Of a stretch of DNA of 64,000 bases, positions 17,803-25,601 are shown piece after piece; position 1 is the first letter of the stretch; the number at the start of each line of letters is the position of its first letter. The translations under genes were made by a program, and so were the position numbers. Source of the stretch: Saccharibacillus alkalitolerans (GTDB lineage Bacteria > Bacillota > Bacilli > Paenibacillales > Paenibacillaceae); assembly GCF_011090185.1 (NCBI RefSeq), contig NZ_JAAFGS010000001.1:372001-436000 (forward strand), given 5' to 3'. The notes below the pieces were generated by a model. It saw only the letters and a program-made list of their open reading frames with translations. It was not told the DNA's origin and made no database searches.

Positions 17803-20084
17803 TCGGTCAGGTGTTCAGCGGCCGCTACGAGATTTTGGAGCGTGTAGGCGGCGGGGGGATGGCGCTGGTGTACAAGGCGCTCGACCTGCTGCTGAACCGC
17901 TTCGTCGCGGTTAAAGTGCTGCGCCAGCAGTTCATGCACGACGAAGAATTCATTCGTCGTTTCCGGCGGGAAGCGCAGTCTGCCGCTTCGCTGTCCCATC
18001 CGAACATCGTTAGCATTTACGACGTGGGGCAGGACGGCGAAGTGCAGTACATCGTCATGGAATATATCGAAGGGCGCGACCTGGATGAAGTCATCAAGGA
18101 GAGAGCGCCGCTGCCCGTCGAGGAAGCGGTTCGCATCGCGTCGCAGATCTGCGACGCGCTCGATCACGCGCATAACAATCAGATCATTCACCGGGACATC
18201 AAGCCCCATAACATCTTGATCGGACGCAATGGGCGCGTAAAAGTGACCGACTTCGGGATTGCCCGGGCCGTTACGTCGACGACGATCACCCAGACCGGTT
18301 CGGTCGTGGGCTCCGTCCATTATTTCTCCCCGGAACACGCCAAAGGCGTGACGGCCGGCGAAAAGTCGGATCTGTACTCGCTCGGCATCGTGCTCTATCA
18401 GATGCTGACCGGCGCGCTTCCGTACGAAGGAGAGAGTCCGATCAGCGTGGCGCTTAAGCATTTGCAGGACGAGTTCGAAGAGCCTCGCAAGCTTAACCCG
18501 ATGATTCCGCAGAGCGTGGAGAACATCATCGTCCGGGCGATGCGCAAAAACCCGTCTGAACGCTACTCCTCGGCATCCGAAATGCAGAGCGACCTCGATA
18601 CCTGCCTGCTGCCTTCGCGCCGCGACGAGCAAAAAGTCAACTTCGACGACAACGACGATGCCGATCGTACGCTGGTCGTGCCGGCAATCCGCTCCTCGTA
18701 TACCCCGCCTTCGGCGGAGATGCAGCGCGGCGAAGCCGCCGGCAAAGGAAAAGCCCAGCCGGGCGGCAAAAAGAATTGGAAAAAACCGGCGATCATTATC
18801 GGTTCCACGCTGCTGGTGCTGGCTATCGTCTTTATCGGGGTCATGTATTGGAGCCGGCAGTTCGTCGTGCCGGAAACGACGGTGCCGAACGTGGTCGGCA
18901 TGACGGAAGACGAGGCCCGCAATACGCTGGCCGAACGTCAGCTGGAAGTCGAGGGCGTCAAGTACGAGTACGATCCTTCGACGGAAGCGGGCACGGTGTT
19001 CAAGCAGAGCAAGCCGGAAGGCTTAAGCGTCAAGGAAGGCGCTTCGGTGCTGCTGACGGTCGGCTCGGAGAAGCCGCTGAGCAAGATGCCGTCGCTGACT
19101 TCGTCGAACTATGACGAAGCCCGGAGAGACCTGGTCGCCCTGGGAGTGACGGAAGACCGGATCGTGCGCAGCGAGAGCTTCGACAACTCCGATCCGGAGA
19201 CGGTGATCGCGCAGTCGCCGCAGGCGGGCGAAGACTTCGATCCCGATCAAGCGACCGTGACGCTGACCGTCAGCAAGGGCGTCGAAAACAAGCAGGTGCC
19301 GGATGTCGTCGGCAAGACGCGCCAGGAAGCGCTGGATGCGATCAACGGACAGGCGTTGGCGCCGTCTTCGCAGGAGGAACCGAGCTTCACGGTAGACAAA
19401 GGCAAAGTCGTGAGCCAGGATCCCCAGGCGGGAACGGAGATCAAGCCGGGCGCGACGGTCAAATTTGTCGTCAGTTCGGGCATTCCTCCGGAGGCGCTGA
19501 ACTTTACCGTTAAGGTGCCGGTCGAGCCTTCGCAGGAAGGCGTGGCGTCGAAAATCCGCATCGAATACAGCGACGCGCGCGGCGAGCGGATCGAATGGGG
19601 GCAGGACACGATTTCCTCGCTCCGCATTTTCCCGGTATCGCTTGTGCTCGCCCCGAATCGCAACGGAGCGATTACCGTTTATCGGGACGGAGCCCTCATC
19701 GCGACTTATCCGGTCGATTACACGGAAGCGGCCCGGGGGACGTTCCAGCAGCCGGAAATGCCGAAAAAAGAACCTGAGCCGACGCCTCCTCCCGCAGAGC
19801 CGGCACCGGTCGATCCTCCGGCCGACAACGGCGCCCAAAACGAAGGGAATGCCGAGCCGGACGAGGGAGCGAACGTTGAAAACGCTCCGGAAAACGGGCA
19901 GGAAGGTCAGGGCGAAGACACCGGCGAGGAAGAAGCCGATCCGTCGGCTTTCGTGCCGCCCGGCAAGACCACGGCGTCCGCAGCGGCGGCAGAGGCTTCG
20001 CAGGAAAAGTCCAATAATGGCAGGGGCAACGGAAACGGCAAAAGCAACGGAAATGGTAACGGGAACGGCAAGGGCCGGCAATAA
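17799..20084 (+). CDS. prkC: membrane Ser/Thr protein kinase with three PASTA domains
   Basis: A 761-residue sensor kinase. The cytoplasmic Hanks-type domain (~8-270) has glycine loop GGGGMALVYKA, VAVKVL lysine, HRDIKPHNIL, DFGIA and an activation loop rich in Thr/Ser (TSTTITQTGSVVGS). A basic juxtamembrane stretch follows, then one membrane helix at ~331-352. Three PASTA repeats (~357-425, 426-495, 496-560) would bind muropeptides or lipid II outside the cell. The C-terminus carries a long Pro/Glu-rich segment and an Asn-Gly repeat tail (~740-761), which is not usual. ATG 17799 has AAGGAG at 17785-17790. Confidence 0.96.
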   Translation: MIGQVFSGRYEILERVGGGGMALVYKALDLLLNRFVAVKVLRQQFMHDEEFIRRFRREAQSAASLSHPNIVSIYDVGQDGEVQYIVMEYIEGRDLDEVIKERAPLPVEEAVRIASQICDALDHAHNNQIIHRDIKPHNILIGRNGRVKVTDFGIARAVTSTTITQTGSVVGSVHYFSPEHAKGVTAGEKSDLYSLGIVLYQMLTGALPYEGESPISVALKHLQDEFEEPRKLNPMIPQSVENIIVRAMRKNPSERYSSASEMQSDLDTCLLPSRRDEQKVNFDDNDDADRTLVVPAIRSSYTPPSAEMQRGEAAGKGKAQPGGKKNWKKPAIIIGSTLLVLAIVFIGVMYWSRQFVVPETTVPNVVGMTEDEARNTLAERQLEVEGVKYEYDPSTEAGTVFKQSKPEGLSVKEGASVLLTVGSEKPLSKMPSLTSSNYDEARRDLVALGVTEDRIVRSESFDNSDPETVIAQSPQAGEDFDPDQATVTLTVSKGVENKQVPDVVGKTRQEALDAINGQALAPSSQEEPSFTVDKGKVVSQDPQAGTEIKPGATVKFVVSSGIPPEALNFTVKVPVEPSQEGVASKIRIEYSDARGERIEWGQDTISSLRIFPVSLVLAPNRNGAITVYRDGALIATYPVDYTEAARGTFQQPEMPKKEPEPTPPPAEPAPVDPPADNGAQNEGNAEPDEGANVENAPENGQEGQGEDTGEEEADPSAFVPPGKTTASAAAAEASQEKSNNGRGNGNGKSNGNGNGNGKGRQ

Positions 20085-20165
20085 GCCGGCCGACCATCAA
20101 ACGGGCAGAACGCAGGCCGGACGGAAGTCCGGCCCGCTCCCGTTACGGACAAAGGAAGGTGAAGC

Positions 20166-21071
20166 ATGCCTGAAGGATTAATCGTAAAGGCGTTAAGCGG
20201 TTATTATTATGTGAAGGACGACGAGGCTGCTCCAGGCGAGCCGGCGATTCAGTGCCGGGCGCGCGGAGTATTCCGCATTAAGGGCAAATCGCCGCTGGTC
20301 GGCGACCGGGTCGTCTACGCCCTGACCGAAAACGGAGAGGGTACGGTAACGGAAGTGAAGCCTCGATCGACGGAATTGATTCGTCCGCCGGTGGCGAACG
20401 TCAATCTGGCGGTGCTGGTGTTTTCGGTCAAAGAACCGGATCTGAATCTCAATCTGCTGGACAAGTTCCTCGTACATATCGAGCATGAGGGGCTGGATGC
20501 GTTGATCTGTCTGACGAAGATGGACCTGATCGGAGACGACGCGAAGACCCGCGAAGACGTGGAACGCGCCAGGGAGCTGTATACGTCGATCGGGTACGAG
20601 GTGCTGGAAACGAGCTCTCCTCAAGGCTTGGGAGCCGAGCGGCTGCGGGAGCGGCTGGCGGGCGAGATCAGCGTCTTCTCCGGCCAGTCGGGCGTCGGCA
20701 AATCCTCGCTGCTCAACGCGATGTTCCCCGACCTGGATCTGCAGACGAGCGAAATCAGCCTCCGGCTCGGCCGGGGCCGTCATACGACCCGCCACGTGGA
20801 ACTGGTCGAACTGGGAGGCGGCGGCTATATTGCCGACACGCCGGGCTTCAGTCAGTTGGATTTTCTGGAATTGGGCGTCGAGGAACTCGCGAGCTGCTTC
20901 CGCGAATTCGTGCCGCTGGCCGAAGGCTGCAAATTCCGCGGCTGCACCCATACGCACGAACCGGGATGCAAGGTGCTCGAAGCGCTGGAGCGGGGAGAGA
21001 TCGCCGCAAGCCGGTACAAGCACTATGCCGCTTTTCACCAAGAAATGAAAGATAAAAAACGGAGGTATTGA
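20166..21071 (+). CDS. rsgA: ribosome small-subunit-dependent GTPase A
   Basis: A circularly permuted GTPase of 301 residues acting in late 30S assembly. N-terminal OB fold (~1-70), then GTPase motifs in permuted order: LTKMDL (G4), SGQSGVGKSSLLN (G1), a GRHTTRHVEL switch and DTPGFSQ (G3). The zinc site is in the C-terminal region CKFRGCTHTHEPGC. In Bacillus, the homologue CpgA/RsgA is a PrkC substrate, consistent with its place behind stp-prkC. AAAGGAAGGTGAAGC precedes the ATG. Confidence 0.96.
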   Translation: MPEGLIVKALSGYYYVKDDEAAPGEPAIQCRARGVFRIKGKSPLVGDRVVYALTENGEGTVTEVKPRSTELIRPPVANVNLAVLVFSVKEPDLNLNLLDKFLVHIEHEGLDALICLTKMDLIGDDAKTREDVERARELYTSIGYEVLETSSPQGLGAERLRERLAGEISVFSGQSGVGKSSLLNAMFPDLDLQTSEISLRLGRGRHTTRHVELVELGGGGYIADTPGFSQLDFLELGVEELASCFREFVPLAEGCKFRGCTHTHEPGCKVLEALERGEIAASRYKHYAAFHQEMKDKKRRY

Positions 21072-21074
21072 CTT

Positions 21075-21740
21075 ATGGTACTGATTGCACCTTCGATCTT
21101 GTCCGCGGATTTCTCGAAGCTGGGAGCCGACGTCAAGGAAGTGGAAAACGGCGGCGCGGACTGGCTGCACGTCGACGTGATGGACGGGCATTTCGTGCCG
21201 AACATCTCGTTCGGCGCCCCGATCATGCGATCGATCGCGCCGCTGACCAATCTGCCGCTTGACGTGCACCTGATGATCGAAAATCCGGAAAACTATATCC
21301 CGGAATTCGCGAAAGCGGGCGCTTCGGTCATTACCGTCCATGCCGAAGCCTGCGTGCATCTTCATCGGGTCGTGCACTTGATCAAGGAGCACGGCGTAAA
21401 AGCCGGCGTTGCGCTGAATCCGGGGACTCCTGTATCCGCGATTCGCGAGGTGCTGGAAGATCTGGACCTCGTATTGATCATGACGGTTAACCCGGGCTTC
21501 GGCGGACAGGCATTCATCGAGCGAACCGTAAACAAGATCCGGGAAACGCGGCAGCTGGCGAATTCGCTCGGCATGAGCGGTCTGCACATCGAAGTCGACG
21601 GCGGGATCGCCGCGGATGCGGCGGGCAAGGTGGTCGCCGCCGGAGCGGACGTGCTGGTAGCCGGCAGCGCCGTCTACGGCGCGGGCGACCGTGCCGCCGC
21701 CATTTCGGCGATTCGCGCGGGGGCAGAGCGCGGCGAATGA
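21075..21740 (+). CDS. rpe: ribulose-phosphate 3-epimerase
   Basis: Interconverts ribulose-5-phosphate and xylulose-5-phosphate (pentose phosphate pathway). A 221-residue TIM barrel with IAPSILSADFSKLG, HVDVMDGHFVPNISFG (metal His and catalytic Asp), DVHLMI, MTVNPGFGGQAFI and EVDGGI (second catalytic Asp). It starts three bases after rsgA with GGAGG at 21061. The stop overlaps the next ATG. Confidence 0.97.
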   Translation: MVLIAPSILSADFSKLGADVKEVENGGADWLHVDVMDGHFVPNISFGAPIMRSIAPLTNLPLDVHLMIENPENYIPEFAKAGASVITVHAEACVHLHRVVHLIKEHGVKAGVALNPGTPVSAIREVLEDLDLVLIMTVNPGFGGQAFIERTVNKIRETRQLANSLGMSGLHIEVDGGIAADAAGKVVAAGADVLVAGSAVYGAGDRAAAISAIRAGAERGE

Positions 21741-21991
21741 ACAATTTCAAGTCGACGCTGATGCTTGCGCTGGTCACCTCCGTGTCCGGCCTGCTGATCG
21801 CCATCTTCGCTTTTTTGCCGGTACCGTTCAACGCTCTGGTCGGTCTGCTGGCGGCGGGACTCGTCGTCTGGTATTTCCGCAAAATCGAGACGCGGGGCGG
21901 CCGGATTTCTTTCGTGGTCTGGACGCTGGTGTATTTTCTGTTTTTCACCGTGCTCATTTCCGCGATCCGCTACCGGATGGGCCTGATCTGA
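21737..21991 (+). CDS. small membrane protein of unknown function
   Basis: 84 residues, two to three hydrophobic helices (roughly 7-27, 31-45 and 58-76), and a short basic loop (RKIETRGGR). I do not recognise a family. It starts at an ATGA overlap with rpe, so it is very likely co-translated. In B. subtilis this position holds thiN (thiamine pyrophosphokinase), but the sequence here has nothing in common with ThiN. A strong terminator follows. Confidence 0.75.
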   Translation: MNNFKSTLMLALVTSVSGLLIAIFAFLPVPFNALVGLLAAGLVVWYFRKIETRGGRISFVVWTLVYFLFFTVLISAIRYRMGLI

Positions 21992-22009
21992 AGAACGGCG
22001 CAAAAAGAC

Positions 22010-22057
22010 AAAAAGCCGAAGGACGGCTCCGTGCGGAGCGCGTGCTTTCGGCTTTTT
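22010..22057 (+). terminator. terminator of the rsgA-rpe unit
   Basis: AAAAAGCCGAA pairs with TTCGGCTTTTT, with an inner GCTCC-GTGC-GGAGC helix. It ends the long + strand operon. Confidence 0.85.
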
Positions 22058-22144
22058 GTTTCGTTACGGAAAAAACGGCCCTAACGGGCGTCGTCCGCGG
22101 AATCTTTTCGCAGTCGACGATGCCCGAAGGCGGACGATAGACTA

Positions 22145-22174
22145 AAAAAACACCTTCGAAAGAAGGTGTTTTCT
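22145..22174 (-). terminator. rpmB terminator
   Basis: AAAACACCTT (left) and AAGGTGTTTT (right) form a 10-bp stem with a CGAAAG-type loop. On the minus strand it is followed by a T run from the AAAAAAA at 22144-22150. It lies 15 bases beyond the rpmB stop. Confidence 0.85.
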
Positions 22175-22188
22175 CGTCTATATCTGGA

Positions 22189-22377
22189 TTAAACGCGAGT
22201 CACTTTACCGGATTTGAGAGCCCGGGTGCTGACGTATACGCGTTTCGGTTTGCCGTTTACGAGGATGCGAACCTTTTGGACGTTAACTCCCCAAGAACGA
22301 CGGTTGCGGTTGTTAGCGTGGGAAACGTGATTACCAGAGCTTGGTTTTTTACCCGTTACAAAACATCTGCGAGCCAT
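22189..22377 (-). CDS. rpmB: 50S ribosomal protein L28
   Basis: 62 residues, identical in length to B. subtilis L28, with [37 protein letters not shown] and RALKSGKV. The ATG at 22377 (minus strand) is preceded by a near-perfect AAGGAGGTG (22384-22392). The three-residue longer frame starting at 22386 would bury that site. It is a single gene transcribed opposite to its neighbours, as in B. subtilis. One zinc-type Cys only (RRCF), so it is not the four-Cys form. Confidence 0.97.
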   Translation of the reverse strand: MARRCFVTGKKPSSGNHVSHANNRNRRSWGVNVQKVRILVNGKPKRVYVSTRALKSGKVTRV

Positions 22378-22427
22378 GAATGACACCTCCTTGCTTAGAT
22401 AAAACCTACATAAGCAACACTTAAAAC

Positions 22428-22457
22428 ATCATACCACACGCAAAAAAGCTCCGTCAA
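22428..22457 (-). promoter_or_regulatory. rpmB promoter
   Basis: On the minus strand TTGACG (22452-22457), 18 bases, TATGAT (22428-22433); a strong sigma-A promoter ~50 bases upstream of the rpmB start. Confidence 0.75.
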
Positions 22458-22470
22458 CGGTTCTAAAAAC

Positions 22471-22809
22471 TTTATTTATTTCTACGTGCGCTTATAGTAC
22501 AATATTAGGTGGGGCCTTTTGCAAAATCTGATTTGAACTTTGCCCGGATTTTGCAAAGGGCTCATGATGTATGGGACCGAAAGGCGGTTCGTCCGTATGA
22601 AATCCGAAACGGATGCAAGGAAACGGGCGCAAGCCGACAGCGCGCCGCCGCGGGGGACGGAAACCGGGTTTCCGATGCGCGCACGAGCCTACAGGGGCCG
22701 GCGGGCATACAGCGAAGGAATATAAGGGTCTCAACATCGAAATAGAGAGCGGTCGCCGCCTTTTGCTTGGCGTCCGCGTATCCAGCAGGTTTAGGAAGGG
22801 GAATTTTCA
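22471..22809 (+). promoter_or_regulatory. long non-coding leader upstream of fakA
   Basis: The 339 bases hold no credible gene. A promoter candidate lies at 22471-22503 (TTTATT, 17-18 bases, TATAGT or TACAAT). TTTGCAAAATC (22518-22528) and GATTTTGCAAA (22547-22557) are perfect 11-bp inverted arms with an 18-base loop. GGAAACC-G-GGTTTCC is a second perfect short palindrome (~22660-22674). The leader would be ~300 nt. In B. subtilis an Asp23-family gene (yloU) precedes yloV; none is present here. Confidence 0.45.
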
Positions 22810-24582
22810 TTGAGCAGGCGTTCGATTAACGGAACTGATTTTACGGGCATGGTGTTGGCGGGTGCGGAGAGACTTTCGCGCCAGGCAGAGCATGTCAATG
22901 CGCTGAACGTATTCCCGGTGCCGGACGGCGACACGGGCACCAATATGAATTTGACGATGACGGCGGGGGTAACCGATCTGCGCGAGCGCAGTTCCGCTTC
23001 GATCGGTCAGTCGGCGACCGTGCTGTCCAAAGGACTGCTGATGGGCGCGCGCGGCAATTCCGGCGTAATCCTGTCGCAGCTGTTCCGGGGCTTCGGCCGA
23101 TATGCGGCTTCGCATGAGGAACTGAACGCGATTCAGTTCGCGGCGGCGCTTCAAGTCGGCGTCGATACGGCTTACAAAGCGGTCGTCAAGCCGGTCGAAG
23201 GCACGATTCTGACCGTTGCCCGCGAAGCGGCAAAGCATGCGGGCGCTTACGCTCGCCGTACGACGGATGTCGTCGAATTGATGCGCGAAGTGCTGGCGAG
23301 AGCCCAGTACGCGCTCGACCGTACGCCGGATCAGCTGCCGGTGCTGAAGCAGGTCGGCGTCGTCGATTCGGGAGGCCAAGGCCTGGTCTACATCTACGAG
23401 GGCTTCCTCGACTACTTGGAAAACGGAGCCTCGGCAAGCGGAGACAAGCCGGCAGCGGCCGGCGCGCCGGCTCTGCAAAAGCAGCCGGTTCCCGCATCCG
23501 CTCCCGCCGCGGCGAACGTTCAAGCTTCCGCGCAGTCACAGCTCGATACGGAAAACATCGAATTCCTGTACGACATGGAATTCTTCATCAATCGCGGCCT
23601 CGGGGACGGACCGCGCGACAAGTTCGACGAAGAAGCTTTCCGTCAAGCGTTGTCCGTGAACGGGGATTCCATCATCATCATTGCGGACGACGACATCGTC
23701 AAAGTGCACGTTCATTCCAAGACGCCGGGCGAAGTCATGACGCTGGCTCTGCGCTACGGCGAAATCACGCAGATTCATATCCTGAACATGCGCGAGCAGC
23801 ACCGCGATCTGCTGCATGCCGGCATGGACGGAGCCGCTCCGCCGGAACTGTTCGCCGACATGCCGGCGCCTGCGGCGGCTCACGAAGAGACGGCGGCGAT
23901 GCCTGCCGACGAAGTGGCGCCTTACGGCTTCATCGCCATCGCGAGCGGAGCGGGCATCGAGGAAATCTTCAAAAGTCTCGGCGTGGATATCGTGCTGTCC
24001 GGCGGACAAACGATGAACCCGAGCACGGAAGATTTCGTCAATGCGATCGCCCAATTGTCCGCTCAGCATATTTTCCTGCTTCCGAACAACTCGAACATCG
24101 TGCTTGCCGCGCAGCAGGCGCGCGACCTGCTCGAAGGAGAACGCCAGGTCACGGTCGTGCCGTGCAAGAGCATCCCGCAGGGCATCGCGGCCGCGCTCGC
24201 CTTCCAGGAAGACGAAAGTCCGGAAGCGAACGAGGCGCAGATGAACGAAGCGATCAAGCGGGTCAAGACCGGCCAGGTCACTCACGCCGTTCGCGACACC
24301 ACGTTCGACGATTTGGAGATTACGGCCGGGCATTATATCGGCATCTACAACTCCAAGATCGTCGCGACCGCGGCCGACCGTCTGACGACGAGCCGGAACC
24401 TGCTGGCGGCCATGATCGAGAGCGGCGACGAGATCGTCACGCTGCTCGCCGGAGAAGACGCTTCGGAAGCCGAAACGGCGGATCTGGCGGAGTGGCTGGC
24501 AGCCGAGTACCCGGACGCCGAAGTGGAATTCCACAGCGGCGGCCAGCCGGTCTACGACTACATGTTCTCGGTCGAAGCTTGA
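22810..24582 (+). CDS. fakA: fatty-acid kinase catalytic subunit FakA (YloV, DAK2-DegV fusion)
   Basis: Phosphorylates fatty acids presented by a DegV-type FakB protein, allowing exogenous fatty acids to enter phospholipid synthesis. 590 residues. The N-terminal DAK2/DhaL domain has NVFPVPDGDTGTNMNLTM (ATP/metal site) and GARGNSGVILSQL. A middle domain follows after an Ala/Pro-rich linker (~215-240). The C-terminal DegV-like half ends ASGAGIEEIFKSLG...GGQTMNPS...LLPNNSNI. The start is TTG at 22810 with AGGAAGGGG upstream; the conserved sequence begins within ~20 residues of it. A DegV gene follows. Confidence 0.95.
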   Translation: MSRRSINGTDFTGMVLAGAERLSRQAEHVNALNVFPVPDGDTGTNMNLTMTAGVTDLRERSSASIGQSATVLSKGLLMGARGNSGVILSQLFRGFGRYAASHEELNAIQFAAALQVGVDTAYKAVVKPVEGTILTVAREAAKHAGAYARRTTDVVELMREVLARAQYALDRTPDQLPVLKQVGVVDSGGQGLVYIYEGFLDYLENGASASGDKPAAAGAPALQKQPVPASAPAAANVQASAQSQLDTENIEFLYDMEFFINRGLGDGPRDKFDEEAFRQALSVNGDSIIIIADDDIVKVHVHSKTPGEVMTLALRYGEITQIHILNMREQHRDLLHAGMDGAAPPELFADMPAPAAAHEETAAMPADEVAPYGFIAIASGAGIEEIFKSLGVDIVLSGGQTMNPSTEDFVNAIAQLSAQHIFLLPNNSNIVLAAQQARDLLEGERQVTVVPCKSIPQGIAAALAFQEDESPEANEAQMNEAIKRVKTGQVTHAVRDTTFDDLEITAGHYIGIYNSKIVATAADRLTTSRNLLAAMIESGDEIVTLLAGEDASEAETADLAEWLAAEYPDAEVEFHSGGQPVYDYMFSVEA

Positions 24583-24630
24583 TCATTCTTTCCCGCACCA
24601 CAACCGGCCGTATGGGATCTTAGGAATTCG

Positions 24631-24672
24631 ATTCGTTCAGTTCGGAAGCCTATGATTCCGAACTGAACGAAT
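24631..24672. repeat. 17-bp perfect inverted repeat between fakA and degV
   Basis: Bases 24631-24647 and 24656-24672 are exact reverse complements (arm begins ATTCGTTCAG) with an 8-base loop. The downstream sequence AGGATTTTAAGG is only weakly T-rich. It could be a fakA terminator, a read-through attenuator for degV, or a protein-binding palindrome. Confidence 0.6.
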
Positions 24673-24725
24673 AGGATTTTAAGGTTTCACCAGGCCGCCC
24701 CTCTAACTTAAAGGACGGTGACAGG

Positions 24726-25589
24726 ATGAACCCGATTATCGTAACCGACAGCACATCCGATATTCCGGAGGAATTGATTCAGCGCCTCGGCATCGTCGTC
24801 GTGCCGCTCAAAGTCATGTTCGGCGACGAAGCGCTGATGGACGGCGTCGATATCAAGGCGCCGGAATTCTACAGGCGCCTGGTCGCCGCAGACAAGCTGC
24901 CGACGACGTCGCAGCCTTCCCCGGCGGATTTCACCGCCGCGTATCAGCGCATTCTGGACGAACATCCGGGCGCGCCGATCGTCTCGATCCATATCTCGAC
25001 GGGCATGAGCGGCACGTTCCAGTCCGCGACGCTCGGAAAGTCCATGCTGGAAAACGAAGACGCGAACATTACGATGATCGATTCCCGTTCCGCTTCGTAC
25101 GGCTTCGGCCTGATGGTCGTCCGCGCGGCGGAAATGGCGCAGGCCGGAAGCACGCCGCAGGAGATCGAAGCCGAGGTGGAAAGGCTGAAATCGGCGAGAA
25201 GCCTGTATTTTCTCGTCGATACGCTGGAGTATTTGCAAAAAGGCGGCCGCATCGGCCGCGCGGCGGCCGTGCTCGGCACGCTGCTTAACATCAAGCCGAT
25301 CCTGTCGATCGACAAGGAAGGCGTCATTTACGCGGTAGAGAAGGCCAGAGGACGCAAGAAGGCGCTGGCCCGGGTCGTGGAGCTGTTCAAGCAGGAGCTG
25401 AGCGGCGTCGGACGGGTGGACGTGGCGATCGGACATACCGTGCAGCCGGAATCGGCCGACGAAATTCTCGAACTGCTTCGTGGGCATTTCGAGGTCGGCG
25501 ACGTCGTCTACTCGCATATCGGCTCCGTCGTCGGCACGCACGTGGGGCCCGGCTGCAACGCGATTTATATCTGGCCTTCCGTCAAATAG
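24726..25589 (+). CDS. DegV-family fatty-acid-binding protein (probable FakB)
   Basis: A 287-residue, two-domain DegV protein. The N-terminal TDSTSDIP, TTSQPSPADF and SIHISTGMSGTFQSA motifs form the fatty-acid carboxylate and phosphate pocket; DSRSASYG and the LEYLQKGGRIGRAAA block are also conserved. FakB proteins deliver a fatty acid to FakA for phosphorylation. The neighbour is FakA, which supports that role; chain-length preference cannot be told from sequence. AAAGGACGGTGACAGG precedes the ATG. Confidence 0.93.
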   Translation: MNPIIVTDSTSDIPEELIQRLGIVVVPLKVMFGDEALMDGVDIKAPEFYRRLVAADKLPTTSQPSPADFTAAYQRILDEHPGAPIVSIHISTGMSGTFQSATLGKSMLENEDANITMIDSRSASYGFGLMVVRAAEMAQAGSTPQEIEAEVERLKSARSLYFLVDTLEYLQKGGRIGRAAAVLGTLLNIKPILSIDKEGVIYAVEKARGRKKALARVVELFKQELSGVGRVDVAIGHTVQPESADEILELLRGHFEVGDVVYSHIGSVVGTHVGPGCNAIYIWPSVK

Positions 25590-25601
25590 AAGGAGAGCAT
25601 A

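Noticed and set aside
21991-22188. Possible spoVM between rpe and rpmB
   Set aside because: No frame resembling the short amphipathic SpoVM peptide (FYTIKLP-type start) was found.
22500-22800. Known riboswitch or T-box upstream of fakA
   Set aside because: No T-box sequence, and the hairpins do not match a class I know; kept as an unassigned structured leader.
22509-22813. Small open frames before fakA as a hidden Asp23-family gene
   Set aside because: None matches Asp23/YloU, and none has a convincing start.
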